Part shown: piece by piece, positions 15,665 through 22,728 of the stretch
Layout: each line of letters opens with the position of its first letter
Position numbering within the stretch: the stretch's first letter is position 1
Origin: an uncultured Bacteroidales bacterium
GTDB lineage: Bacteria; Bacteroidota; Bacteroidia; Bacteroidales; F082
Length of the DNA stretch: 39,264 nt
Assembly: GCA_947166105.1 (NCBI GenBank)
Contig: CAMVCZ010000028.1
Coordinates: forward strand, 1-39,264
Reading direction: 5' to 3'
Position numbers and translations under genes: made by a program
Notes under the pieces: generated by a model
Seen by the model: only the letters and a program-made list of their open reading frames with translations
The model's database searches: none
What the model was told of the DNA's origin: nothing

Positions 15665-16728
15665 TGTTTTAGTTTTTTGCGGATTAATAGTCTATGATAT
15701 GTTTTTTGACAAAGAACGCCATTATGAATAATTTGGCGAGATTTGTATTCTTTAAAATACGAACACTTTTTATATGTTTCAATTTCAATTGCAGGTTCAC
15801 AGCAACCGATAATCTCAAATTGATTTGGATTGAATTTATCAATAAAAGTAATAGGAACCCCCATAATTCCTTCATAATCGTCAGGAATTTCAGTGTAAGT
15901 TTGGACATTGATAGCATCATAATTCGCGTAATTAGGATATTCGTTAGGACTATAATGCTTATACAAAATCAATTCTTCGTTATGCTTGGATACTGGCAAG
16001 TTAGTGAACCAACAAGAAGTGGAAACTCTTGCGATCTTTTTCCCATTCTCAATATGGTGATATTTCTCCCAATTATCAGGCACTTGAAAGAACATTCCAA
16101 CATTGAAATTGGTATACCCAGTACGGATTTTGTCTTGCTGAAACATCCGAAAAGTTTCTTTATAAGTCAAAGCATTAGTGTTACCGATAATAATAAACTG
16201 CTTTTCGTATTTTTCCAACATAGCAAGGTATTCTCTAAACAACGAGAAAGGAGGATTTGTAACTACAATATCGGATTCTTTAAGCAATTCTTTACATTCG
16301 TCACTGTCAAACGAACCGTTTCCTTTCAACAACGACAACACATTTTTGTCGTTTTGAATCAAATACTGCACATCGACAAGATCCACCGCACCATTGCCGT
16401 CATAATCTTTTACTTCCGTGATTTCCACCTTGTAAGCAATCTTCTTGGGTTCTTCATCGGTTGCATCAAACAACAAAGGCAATTCATCACCTGCAATCGG
16501 CGAACCGTTGTAGCAAGTGGCTATCAACTTTTTCAGTCCAAAAGCATTGAAATTCAGCGCAAAATACTTGAAAAAATTGCTTTCGTAAGGGTCGTCGCAA
16601 TTGCAGAAAACCACTTTGTCCTTGAAATAAGGTTTGTAGTATTTCAGTTCTTTGGCGATGTCGCCCAATTGGGTATAAAATTCATCATTTCTTGCAACTC
16701 TTGCTGCGTTAAGTGTGTTTCCTGCCAT
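15661..16728 (-). CDS. Adenine-specific DNA methyltransferase, EcoRI-methylase family
   Basis: N6-adenine DNA methyltransferase of the EcoRI-methylase type. Seen: the N-terminal family block AGNTLNAARVARNDEFYTQL, then VVFCNCDDPYESNFFKYF (SAM-binding region), catalytic motif IV NPPF (~158-161, in DIVVTNPPFSLFREYL), and the GNTNALTYKE block. Residues ~108-120 contain an EF-hand-like DYDGNGAVDLVD, found in relatives of this family. The start is uncertain. ATG 16728 matches the family N-terminus, but the frame stays open to 16851 (adding MGVSMMDGGFSFRTSRERE and more), a stretch that lies inside an inverted repeat. The stop overlaps the DUF262-HNH gene by 4 bp. The target sequence is unknown. Confidence 0.88.
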   Translation of the reverse strand: MAGNTLNAARVARNDEFYTQLGDIAKELKYYKPYFKDKVVFCNCDDPYESNFFKYFALNFNAFGLKKLIATCYNGSPIAGDELPLLFDATDEEPKKIAYKVEITEVKDYDGNGAVDLVDVQYLIQNDKNVLSLLKGNGSFDSDECKELLKESDIVVTNPPFSLFREYLAMLEKYEKQFIIIGNTNALTYKETFRMFQQDKIRTGYTNFNVGMFFQVPDNWEKYHHIENGKKIARVSTSCWFTNLPVSKHNEELILYKHYSPNEYPNYANYDAINVQTYTEIPDDYEGIMGVPITFIDKFNPNQFEIIGCCEPAIEIETYKKCSYFKEYKSRQIIHNGVLCQKTYHRLLIRKKLKQ

Positions 16729-17064
16729 AATTGATAGCATTTTGTGCATTGCTACCAATCCACTTGGAGCAGAAAAGAAAAGTGAGTATATCCACTCGCG
16801 TTCACGGGAGGTCCGGAAAGAAAACCCGCCATCCATCATAGATACACCCACTGAATTACATCAGTGCTGTATGATGGATGTGGGAAGTTCCGTCACTTCC
16901 GTGAACATTGCTATTCTAATTCTGCAAAGAAATTAGTTTTCCGGACCTTTTTCTCGAACGCGAATAATAGCCAATGCGTTGGTTTATAAATGTTTTTCTT
17001 CGTTGCGCTCAATGCGCTTCGGTCATTTCCTGTTTTGTTTGGTTAGACTTTCGTTTGTTGGGGG
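16729..17064 (-). other. Long predicted 5' leader of the methyltransferase operon
   Basis: About 330 nt between the -7 box at 17065-17072 and the preferred start at 16728. In transcript order it contains the small hairpins GCGC-ATTGA-GCGC (17005-17017) and CCAA-CGCA-TTGG (16971-16982), then the long nested inverted repeat 16796-16963. It also contains two tiny open frames: one of 5 codons near 17025 (MTEAH) and one of 15 codons at 16864-16908 (MFTEVTELPTSIIQH) ending in TGA at 16861-16863. Confidence 0.5.
16796..16963 (-). ncRNA. Nested inverted repeat, candidate structured leader RNA or small RNA
   Basis: The outer arms TCGCGTTC (16796-16803) and GAACGCGA (16956-16963) pair over 8 bp. Next, GGTCCGGAAA (16810-16819) pairs with TTTCCGGACC (16938-16947) over 10 bp, extendable by A-T at 16809/16948. 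Inside, CATCCATC (16830-16837) pairs with GATGGATG (16873-16880), ATACA (16842-16846) with TGTAT (16868-16872), and CACTGA (16849-16854) with TCAGTG (16861-16866) around a 6-nt loop. A competing pairing TTCACGG (16801-16807) with CCGTGAA (16899-16905) could allow a switch. No known RNA family is recognised with confidence; it could also be a DNA-level palindromic element. Confidence 0.45.
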
Positions 17065-17092
17065 CAAAGTTAGTGAAAAAATGAAAAGACAA
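17065..17092 (-). promoter_or_regulatory. Promoter of the methyltransferase/DUF262-HNH operon
   Basis: Minus-strand TAACTTTG (17065-17072) with minus-strand TTG (17090-17092), spacer 17 bp. It is divergent from the toxin-antitoxin promoter at 17114-17121. Confidence 0.55.
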
Positions 17093-17113
17093 GATTAGTT
17101 TGGCGGATTTTTG

Positions 17114-17121
17114 TAATTTTG
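17114..17121 (+). promoter_or_regulatory. -7 promoter box for the PIN toxin-antitoxin pair
   Basis: TAATTTTG matches TAnnTTTG, 33 nt before the ATG at 17154. Confidence 0.55.
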
Positions 17122-17153
17122 CGGTTGAAAACAAACTAAATCACTTGGAAGCT

Positions 17154-17342
17154 ATGACAGCAAAAGAAAAAGACATTGCGGAAGCCAAGCGTCAGGAGAA
17201 GGAATTGCTCGCCTTACTTTTGGAAAAGACAGGCGTGAAAAAACAAGACCTTATCGATATGATTTGCAGGGAGTTCATTAAAGACAACCTTGCCCTTGTC
17301 ACCCCTGCGGAACGCGAGCGTTTCACGAAACTCGTTTTCTGA
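17154..17342 (+). CDS. Small putative antitoxin, 62 aa, partner of PIN-domain toxin
   Basis: Very short, charged and helical: MTAKEKDIAEAKRQEKE, then LLALLLEKTGVKKQDLIDM and the tail FIKDNLALVTPAERERFTKL. No family is recognised. It is called an antitoxin because it directly precedes a PIN-domain gene, its stop TGA overlaps the toxin's ATG by 1 bp, and it has its own promoter. The -7 box at 17114-17121 supports the start at 17154 over an earlier frame opening at 17100. It would bind and inhibit the PIN toxin and perhaps repress the operon. Confidence 0.6.
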   Translation: MTAKEKDIAEAKRQEKELLALLLEKTGVKKQDLIDMICREFIKDNLALVTPAERERFTKLVF

Positions 17343-17788
17343 TGAAAAGACATACGGTTCAGAAAATCTATCTCGACACCAATGTCCTGATCAACTATTG
17401 CACAGGACAGGACAAGGAGCGGGAAGCCTTGGAATATCTTTTCAGGATGAGAAGAAAAGAAGTGCTTTTCACATCCTCATTGGCATTGGTGCAAATCACT
17501 AACCTGCAAACCAAAAAGAAAGTGCGCAAGGCCTACAGCAAAGAGGAAACAACGAAACTCATTGGAAATCTGCTTCCAAAAATGACCGTCCTCGACTTGA
17601 CAATGGCTGATGTGACAAAAGGGAGCACCTTCCCTAACGCAGACATTGAAGACAGCATCCATTATGTGTTGAGCCAAAAGCACAAATGCGATGCGATAAT
17701 CACCAACAATGTGTCAGACTTCATCTATTTCCGTGACATTGAGGTTTTGAAACCCGAAAAGAGGCTGCTTTCTTTGAAAGTTAAGTAA
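17342..17788 (+). CDS. PIN-domain toxin, VapC-like ribonuclease
   Basis: 148 aa PIN domain. The first catalytic Asp is Asp12 in YLDTNVLINY. The C-terminal acidic cluster lies in NADIEDSIHYVLSQKHKCDA and TNNVSDF. PIN toxins such as VapC are Mg-dependent RNases that cut tRNA or rRNA. The start codon overlaps the preceding small gene by 1 bp. The MATE transporter begins 14 nt downstream, so it may be read through. The exact RNA target is unknown. Confidence 0.82.
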   Translation: MKRHTVQKIYLDTNVLINYCTGQDKEREALEYLFRMRRKEVLFTSSLALVQITNLQTKKKVRKAYSKEETTKLIGNLLPKMTVLDLTMADVTKGSTFPNADIEDSIHYVLSQKHKCDAIITNNVSDFIYFRDIEVLKPEKRLLSLKVK

Positions 17789-17802
17789 TCAAACAATATC
17801 TT

Positions 17803-19116
17803 ATGCCCCAAACCTCCCTCAACCGCTCGATCCTGAAACTCGCCGTCCCCAACATCATCAGCAACATCACCGTGCCGCTGTTGGGTTTCGTTGATATGAT
17901 GCTGATGGGTCATCAAGACAGCATCGCCTACATCGGGGCCATCGGGCTGGGTGGCACCATCTTCAGCGTGATGTACTCCATCTTCAGTTTCATGCGGGCA
18001 GGCACAACGGGCTTCACGGCACAGGCCTACGGTGCCAACGACCGCGCCGAAATCGCCTATTCGCTCTATCGCTCGCTCTGCATTGCGCTGATTGCCACGG
18101 TTTTGGTGCTTTCTATGCAGAATGTCGTGGAATGGCTCAGTATGAAATTGCTCAATGGTAGTGAAGAGGTTTTGGCCTTCACCGCCACCTATTTCCGTGT
18201 GCGCATTTGGGCCGCGCCGGCGGTGCTTTGCCTCTATGCCTTCAACGGCTGGTTTATAGGGATGCAAAATACTACTATTCCGATGGTTATCGCCATCCTC
18301 ACCAATGTGGTGAACATCGTTCTGAGCGTCGTTTTCGTCAATTATATGGGCATGGGCGTGAGTGGCGTGGCCTTGGGCACAGTCATCGCGCAGTATTGCG
18401 GATTAATAACGGCGATTGTCTTCCTTTTCGCCAAATTCCGCCATCATCTTATTCCCATTCGCAGGGTGCTGTTGCTGCAAAGCGACAAGTTGAAGCGTTT
18501 CTTCCAAGTGAACGCCGACTTCATGATTCGCAGCATCCTTTTGGTGTTGAGCATCGCCTATTTCAACAACCAGTCGGCCAAGCTCGGCGACGACATGTTG
18601 GCCGTGAACATGATTCTGATGCAGTTCTTCTATATCTTTTCCTATTTCACCGACGGTTTCGCCTACGCGGGCGAGGCTTTGGTGGGGCGTTTCACGGGTG
18701 CACACGACCCGAAACAACTCCGCCAAACCATTAAACTGCTGTTCCTGTGGGGTTTCCTCATCGCCTTGCCGTTCACTGTGCTTTATGCCCTTTTCCCTGA
18801 TTGGTTCATCGGCCTCGTCAGCGACCAGCCCGAAATCATCCCCATGGCCAAGCCTTACCACATCTATTTGGCCGCCATTCCGCTCATCACCTTTGCGGCT
18901 TTCCTTTGGGACGGCGTTTACATCGGGGCCACGGCATCCCGCGCCATTCGTAACACAATGATTATCTCCGCTTTATGCGTGTTCTTGCCCTCCTCATTAA
19001 TATTAATGCCGCCTTTCGGCAACCACGGTTTGTGGATTGCTTTTCTGCTTTTTATGGTGGCACGAGGCTTGAGTATGACTTTGATGGCGAAGCGGGCGGT
19101 GTTTCAACGGCCTTGA
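17803..19116 (+). CDS. MATE-family efflux transporter (DinF-like)
   Basis: 437 aa integral membrane protein of the MATE family, exporting cationic drugs or metabolites by H+ or Na+ antiport. About 12 hydrophobic segments. Typical features are the N-terminal LKLAVPNIISNITVPLLGFV, the first-bundle DMMLMGHQD with the following GAIGLGGTIFSVMYSIF, and the second-half repeat FMIRSILLVLSIAYFNNQSA. The DinF-like subgroup fits the sequence best (FTDGFAYAGEALVGRFTGA). It follows the PIN toxin by 14 nt and converges on the Gre/NUDIX gene 41 nt away. Confidence 0.9.
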   Translation: MPQTSLNRSILKLAVPNIISNITVPLLGFVDMMLMGHQDSIAYIGAIGLGGTIFSVMYSIFSFMRAGTTGFTAQAYGANDRAEIAYSLYRSLCIALIATVLVLSMQNVVEWLSMKLLNGSEEVLAFTATYFRVRIWAAPAVLCLYAFNGWFIGMQNTTIPMVIAILTNVVNIVLSVVFVNYMGMGVSGVALGTVIAQYCGLITAIVFLFAKFRHHLIPIRRVLLLQSDKLKRFFQVNADFMIRSILLVLSIAYFNNQSAKLGDDMLAVNMILMQFFYIFSYFTDGFAYAGEALVGRFTGAHDPKQLRQTIKLLFLWGFLIALPFTVLYALFPDWFIGLVSDQPEIIPMAKPYHIYLAAIPLITFAAFLWDGVYIGATASRAIRNTMIISALCVFLPSSLILMPPFGNHGLWIAFLLFMVARGLSMTLMAKRAVFQRP

Positions 19117-19156
19117 ATGAAATGGATTTGGCTGATAGAGAAAGAATCACAATTGA

Positions 19157-20173
19157 TTAATCCTTTTCAAAAAGACAAAAATACTCTTCCCCTTCAGGCG
19201 TGATGGGCAAATCTTCTTCGGAAACAACCGTAAAGACATAAACCAACTCCTTCTCGGTCTTTGAATCCCTGATATATTGCCGTTTCAACTTCGGATTTGT
19301 TCCCGATAGTCCCAAGGTTTCCGCCATCTTCCGTTTAAGCGTTTTCTCTGGGGTTTCGCCAAACGCCACATGCCACCAGTAAAGCCTCGTGGTTTCTCCT
19401 TTGCCATTGATAACATGCAGATGCACAGCAGGATGCAGCATCTTACTACCTTTGTGCAACTCCACATACATCGCCCGCCCTACAATGTTGCCCCGCTCAT
19501 TGACGATGGGCAAAAACTCTATGTCATTCACTTCAGGCTCAAAACGGCGAGGTCCATCTGTTTTGGGCGACAAGCCAGCATCTTTGACCTCTAAAAGCGG
19601 CTGTGTCTGCTCAACCGTTGCGGGTTTCTCTTCGATGATTTTTCGGGGACGACTTTCCGTTGTAGTCGAGGTTTTGACGGGCTGGTCATTGACAATCTGA
19701 GTAAGTTCCATCGGCTCAAACGACACTTCCTCCACCTTTATCCTATCTGAGCCTTTCAATTCTATGACATCTCCTACCTTCTTTCCAATCAACGCCTTGG
19801 CAATGGGTGAGATAAAGGAGATGAGACCTTTGTTTACATCGGCTTCATCCACGCCCACAATCCGCACCACGCGACCGTTGTAACGCACCCATGCCCCAAA
19901 GCTCACCGTATCCTTTTTGGACTTGGAAAGGTCGACCTCCACGGCATTATTAATTCGGTCAACGAGCAGCTTTATCGTTGCGTCGATGAAATTGACCGTG
20001 ATGTAGTCGTCGCCTGCCTTGATACGCTCAGACTGAAGGGCTTTCAGCTCCTCTTTGAGTGCTTCAAGCCCTTCTTTCGTGACATAGTTGGGCACGCCTT
20101 GGGGCAGATAAGCCCTCATCGGCACCCTTGGAATCTCTTCTTGGTCGCCTTCTTTTATGAAACCTCTGCTCAT
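19157..20173 (-). CDS. Gre-type transcription factor fused to a degenerate NUDIX-like domain
   Basis: 338 aa. Residues ~1-145 match GreA/GreB-family factors that act in the RNA polymerase secondary channel: MSRGFIKEGDQEEIP, then VPNYVTKEGLEALKEELKAL and the C-terminal block SFISPIAKALIGKKVGDVIE. A linker (~146-210) is rich in Thr, Pro and Glu. Residues ~215-338 resemble a NUDIX domain of the isopentenyl-diphosphate-isomerase-like type (FLPIVNERGNIVGRAMYVEL, then LHPAVHLHVINGKGE). The NUDIX box is degenerate (FGETPEKTLKRKMAETLGL in place of GX5EX7REUXEEXGU, so REUXEE reads RKMAET). Hydrolase activity is therefore doubtful. The start at 20173 is chosen because the longer frame to 20209 runs into an intergenic inverted repeat. 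Confidence 0.75.
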   Translation of the reverse strand: MSRGFIKEGDQEEIPRVPMRAYLPQGVPNYVTKEGLEALKEELKALQSERIKAGDDYITVNFIDATIKLLVDRINNAVEVDLSKSKKDTVSFGAWVRYNGRVVRIVGVDEADVNKGLISFISPIAKALIGKKVGDVIELKGSDRIKVEEVSFEPMELTQIVNDQPVKTSTTTESRPRKIIEEKPATVEQTQPLLEVKDAGLSPKTDGPRRFEPEVNDIEFLPIVNERGNIVGRAMYVELHKGSKMLHPAVHLHVINGKGETTRLYWWHVAFGETPEKTLKRKMAETLGLSGTNPKLKRQYIRDSKTEKELVYVFTVVSEEDLPITPEGEEYFCLFEKD

Positions 20174-20192
20174 CACTGTAAGCTGTAAGCTA

Positions 20193-20254
20193 TAAGCCGT
20201 AAGCTGCAATTGGCATCGTTGCTACCATGCTTATTGCTTACAGCTTACGGCTTA
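20193..20254. repeat. Inverted repeat TAAGCCGTAAGCTG/CAGCTTACGGCTTA
   Basis: Perfect 14-bp arms at 20193-20206 and 20241-20254 with a 34-nt loop. The left arm is preceded by related AAGCTGTAAGCTATAAG words (20180-20195). It lies between the S46 peptidase stop and the Gre/NUDIX start, both read on the minus strand, and may end the peptidase transcript. Confidence 0.6.
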
Positions 20255-20276
20255 AAGCCAAAAGCTAAATTTCTGC

Positions 20277-22418
20277 TTATTTTATCACCAGCTCGTCAAT
20301 GATATTCTGGCACTTACCAACCTTCTCGATGCACCAGAGCAGGTAGCGGGCGTCCATGCAGATGGTGCGCTGCACCTTGTTCTCGAAACTGAGGTCGCCA
20401 CTCATGGCTTCCCAGTTGCCGTCGAAGGCCAAGCCGATGAGGTTGCCCTCACCGTCGATGACGGGACTGCCCGAGTTGCCGCCCGTGATGTCGTTGGTGG
20501 TGATGAAGTTGACGACCAACTCACCCTTTTCATTGGCATAACGGCCATAATCCCTGTTGTTTGCAAGGTCGCGCACATCCTGCGGGATGTCGAACTCCCA
20601 ATTGCCAGGCACGTATTTGGCCATCACGCCGTCCATGGTGGTGTAGTAGTTGTAATTGACGGCATCGGCGGCCTTGTAAGGCTCCACGGTGCCGTAGGTG
20701 AGGCGCATGGTGAAGTTGGCATCGGGATAGAAGTTGCGGTCGCTCTGCATTTCCATCAAGCCCTTCATGTAGAGGCGCTCGCCCTTGTTGCCGAGGTTTT
20801 GGGCTTCCTCATAGCGGGCATACAAAGTTTGGTACGAGTCGATGATGTTCATAGCGAGGGCAAAAATCGGGTCTTTGTCAAGGGCTTTGGGCTTGCTGAT
20901 CCATTTTTCCACACGAGCCTTGTCAGTGAAGATGGACTTCTCAAAAGCCTTGGCCACGTATGCACTGAAGTCGCCGTTGTTTGCGTCGCCGATTCGGGTA
21001 ATTTCGCTCGGGCGAAGGTCGGCGGGAATGTTCTTGTAGAACAAAGTCAGCAGCGCGGCGGTCACGTCTTGGTCAAGCGGCATGGAATAGTCCTTGAAGA
21101 AGGCCTCCACGGCGGGTTGCATCTTTTCGGCAGCGGCCTTGATGTCGGCTTTGTCGGCCTTGTCCTCAAACATCTTGTTGATGCGCATAAACCTGCGGCT
21201 GAACGAGATGGCCTCGCCGCCGTTCCAACCCGCCTCGCGGTGATAGACGAAGGACTTCTGGATTTCGTCCAAAATCTGCCATTTTTGCTTGATGCCTTTA
21301 AAGATGTCGCCGTATTCGGCCTTGCGCTTCGGGTCGGCACCGACCCATCTTGCGAAGTCTTCCTCTTGGGCTTGACGGCGTTCATACACATGGTTGCGCT
21401 TGAGCTGCTTCACCTGTCCGATGTAATATTTCCAATAGTTCGACACGCTGGCCTGCTTGGAGGCGTACATGATGAACACCTCTTGGTCAGCATCCATGTG
21501 CTTGCGGTAGTTGTCGAGCTTGGTAGTGCGGCAGTCGATGATGGCCGGACCTTCCTCCTCGATGACGTTCTTCACGGTGTAGGAAGTCGAATAACGGTCG
21601 GTGGAGCCGGGATAGCCGAGAATCATGGCATAATCGCCGGGCTTCACGCCACCTAAATTAATAGGAAGGAACCACTTCGACTTCATCGGGATGTTGTCGG
21701 CACTGTATTCGGCAGGACTACCATCAGGGGCGGTATAGACGCGGAAAATGTTGAAATCACCCTTGTGGCGCGGCCAGGTCCAGTTGTCGGTGTCGGCGCC
21801 ATATTTGCCGATGCCCCAAGGCGGACAGCACACGAGGCGCACGTCCTTGTACTCATCGTACTCGAATAGGATGTACTGGTTGCCGCTGTAGAACGGCACA
21901 ATCTCGATGCTCACATTACGGTCGCCTTTGCGGTCTTTCTCAAGTTGGCGGGCGTTCTTGGCGATGAGTTCTTCACGCTCGGCCTCGGATGTTTCGGCAG
22001 TAACGCCTTTCAGCACAGCTTCCGTCACATCTTCCACCTTATTTAAAAATAAGACGGACAGGCCTGCGTTGGGCAGCTCCTCGCTTTTGCTCTTGGCCCA
22101 GAAGCCGTTGGTGAGGTAGTCGTGCTCAATTGACGAAAGTTTTTGGACGAAACTCAGGCCACAGTGGTGGTTGGTGAGCAACAGGCCTTCGGGAGAGATG
22201 ATTTCGCCCGTGCAGCCACCACCGAATTGCACGATGGCGTCCTTGATGCTGGGTTGGTTGAAGCTGAAGATTTGTTCCGCCGTGAGCTTGCAGCCCATAG
22301 CCTGCATTTCGGCCAAGTTCTGGCCATTCAGCGAATAAGGCAGCCACATGCCTTCATCGGCGCGGGCCACTGTCATTGTCAGCACTACGGCTGCGATTAA
22401 TGAGAATAGTTTTTTCAT
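20277..22418 (-). CDS. S46-family dipeptidyl-peptidase, DPP7-type
   Basis: Periplasmic serine exopeptidase that removes dipeptides from N-termini. 713 aa, the usual family length. Signal peptide MKKLFSLIAAVVLTMTVARA, then the family start DEGMWLPYSL. Catalytic triad regions: His in LLLTNHHCG (~84), Asp in PRHKGDFNIF (~218) and Ser in TGGNSGSPVI (~648). The S1-determining position 18 residues after the catalytic Ser is Gly (FDGNWEAMSGD); in characterised S46 enzymes Gly here goes with hydrophobic P1 residues (DPP7) and Arg with acidic P1 (DPP11). That substrate call is inference. The start at 22418 gives the signal peptide. The small membrane protein 17 nt upstream is probably co-transcribed. 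Confidence 0.93.
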   Translation of the reverse strand: MKKLFSLIAAVVLTMTVARADEGMWLPYSLNGQNLAEMQAMGCKLTAEQIFSFNQPSIKDAIVQFGGGCTGEIISPEGLLLTNHHCGLSFVQKLSSIEHDYLTNGFWAKSKSEELPNAGLSVLFLNKVEDVTEAVLKGVTAETSEAEREELIAKNARQLEKDRKGDRNVSIEIVPFYSGNQYILFEYDEYKDVRLVCCPPWGIGKYGADTDNWTWPRHKGDFNIFRVYTAPDGSPAEYSADNIPMKSKWFLPINLGGVKPGDYAMILGYPGSTDRYSTSYTVKNVIEEEGPAIIDCRTTKLDNYRKHMDADQEVFIMYASKQASVSNYWKYYIGQVKQLKRNHVYERRQAQEEDFARWVGADPKRKAEYGDIFKGIKQKWQILDEIQKSFVYHREAGWNGGEAISFSRRFMRINKMFEDKADKADIKAAAEKMQPAVEAFFKDYSMPLDQDVTAALLTLFYKNIPADLRPSEITRIGDANNGDFSAYVAKAFEKSIFTDKARVEKWISKPKALDKDPIFALAMNIIDSYQTLYARYEEAQNLGNKGERLYMKGLMEMQSDRNFYPDANFTMRLTYGTVEPYKAADAVNYNYYTTMDGVMAKYVPGNWEFDIPQDVRDLANNRDYGRYANEKGELVVNFITTNDITGGNSGSPVIDGEGNLIGLAFDGNWEAMSGDLSFENKVQRTICMDARYLLWCIEKVGKCQNIIDELVIK

Positions 22419-22434
22419 TTTTGATTTATTTGAA

Positions 22435-22650
22435 TTATTGATTTTCAATATTTTCCACAGGCACTCTCGAACCGAGCAAAAACAGCCCAACCAGAACCGC
22501 CCAAACACCTATACCTATTAAAGCACCCCAAAATGTATCCATCCAGCTTTGCCGTCCGATTAAAGCATTGAACACAGGAGCACCCAACATACCGATTAAT
22601 CCCGGTATCGAGGCTTTTAGTATGATTTTTTGTTGCTTTGAGAGTTGCAT
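22435..22650 (-). CDS. Small membrane protein, 71 aa, upstream of the S46 peptidase
   Basis: Two hydrophobic segments (KASIPGLIGMLGAPVFNALIG and WGALIGIGVWAVLVGLFLLG) separated by a short polar loop, with a basic N-terminus (MQLSKQQK). No family recognised. The call rests on the -7 box TACCTTTG on the minus strand at 22668-22675, 18 nt before the ATG, and on the 17-nt gap to the peptidase gene. Confidence 0.6.
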   Translation of the reverse strand: MQLSKQQKIILKASIPGLIGMLGAPVFNALIGRQSWMDTFWGALIGIGVWAVLVGLFLLGSRVPVENIENQ

Positions 22651-22667
22651 GCCTTTGAAATTTTCTG

Positions 22668-22675
22668 CAAAGGTA
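22668..22675 (-). promoter_or_regulatory. -7 box for the small membrane protein/S46 peptidase operon
   Basis: Minus-strand TACCTTTG. It is divergent from the malQ promoter, whose -7 box starts 42 bp away. Confidence 0.55.
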
Positions 22676-22716
22676 TCAAAAAACCCTTCCTAATGGAAAA
22701 AAACTCATAAAAAAGC

Positions 22717-22724
22717 TATCTTTG
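22717..22724 (+). promoter_or_regulatory. -7 promoter box of malQ, implying a near-leaderless transcript
   Basis: TATCTTTG ends only 4 nt before the malQ ATG at 22729, so transcription should begin at or within a few nucleotides of the start codon. Confidence 0.55.
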
Positions 22725-22728
22725 CAGC

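Noticed and set aside
16056..16728. Large plus-strand open frame opposite the methyltransferase
   Set aside because: AT-rich shadow frame antisense to a well-conserved enzyme, without start support.
16796..16963. Possible SRP (4.5S) RNA because of GGTCCGGAA
   Set aside because: The conserved GGTCCGGAAGGAAGCAGCC domain is not present; only the GGTCCGGAA word matches, and it lies in a long stem, not in the apical region.
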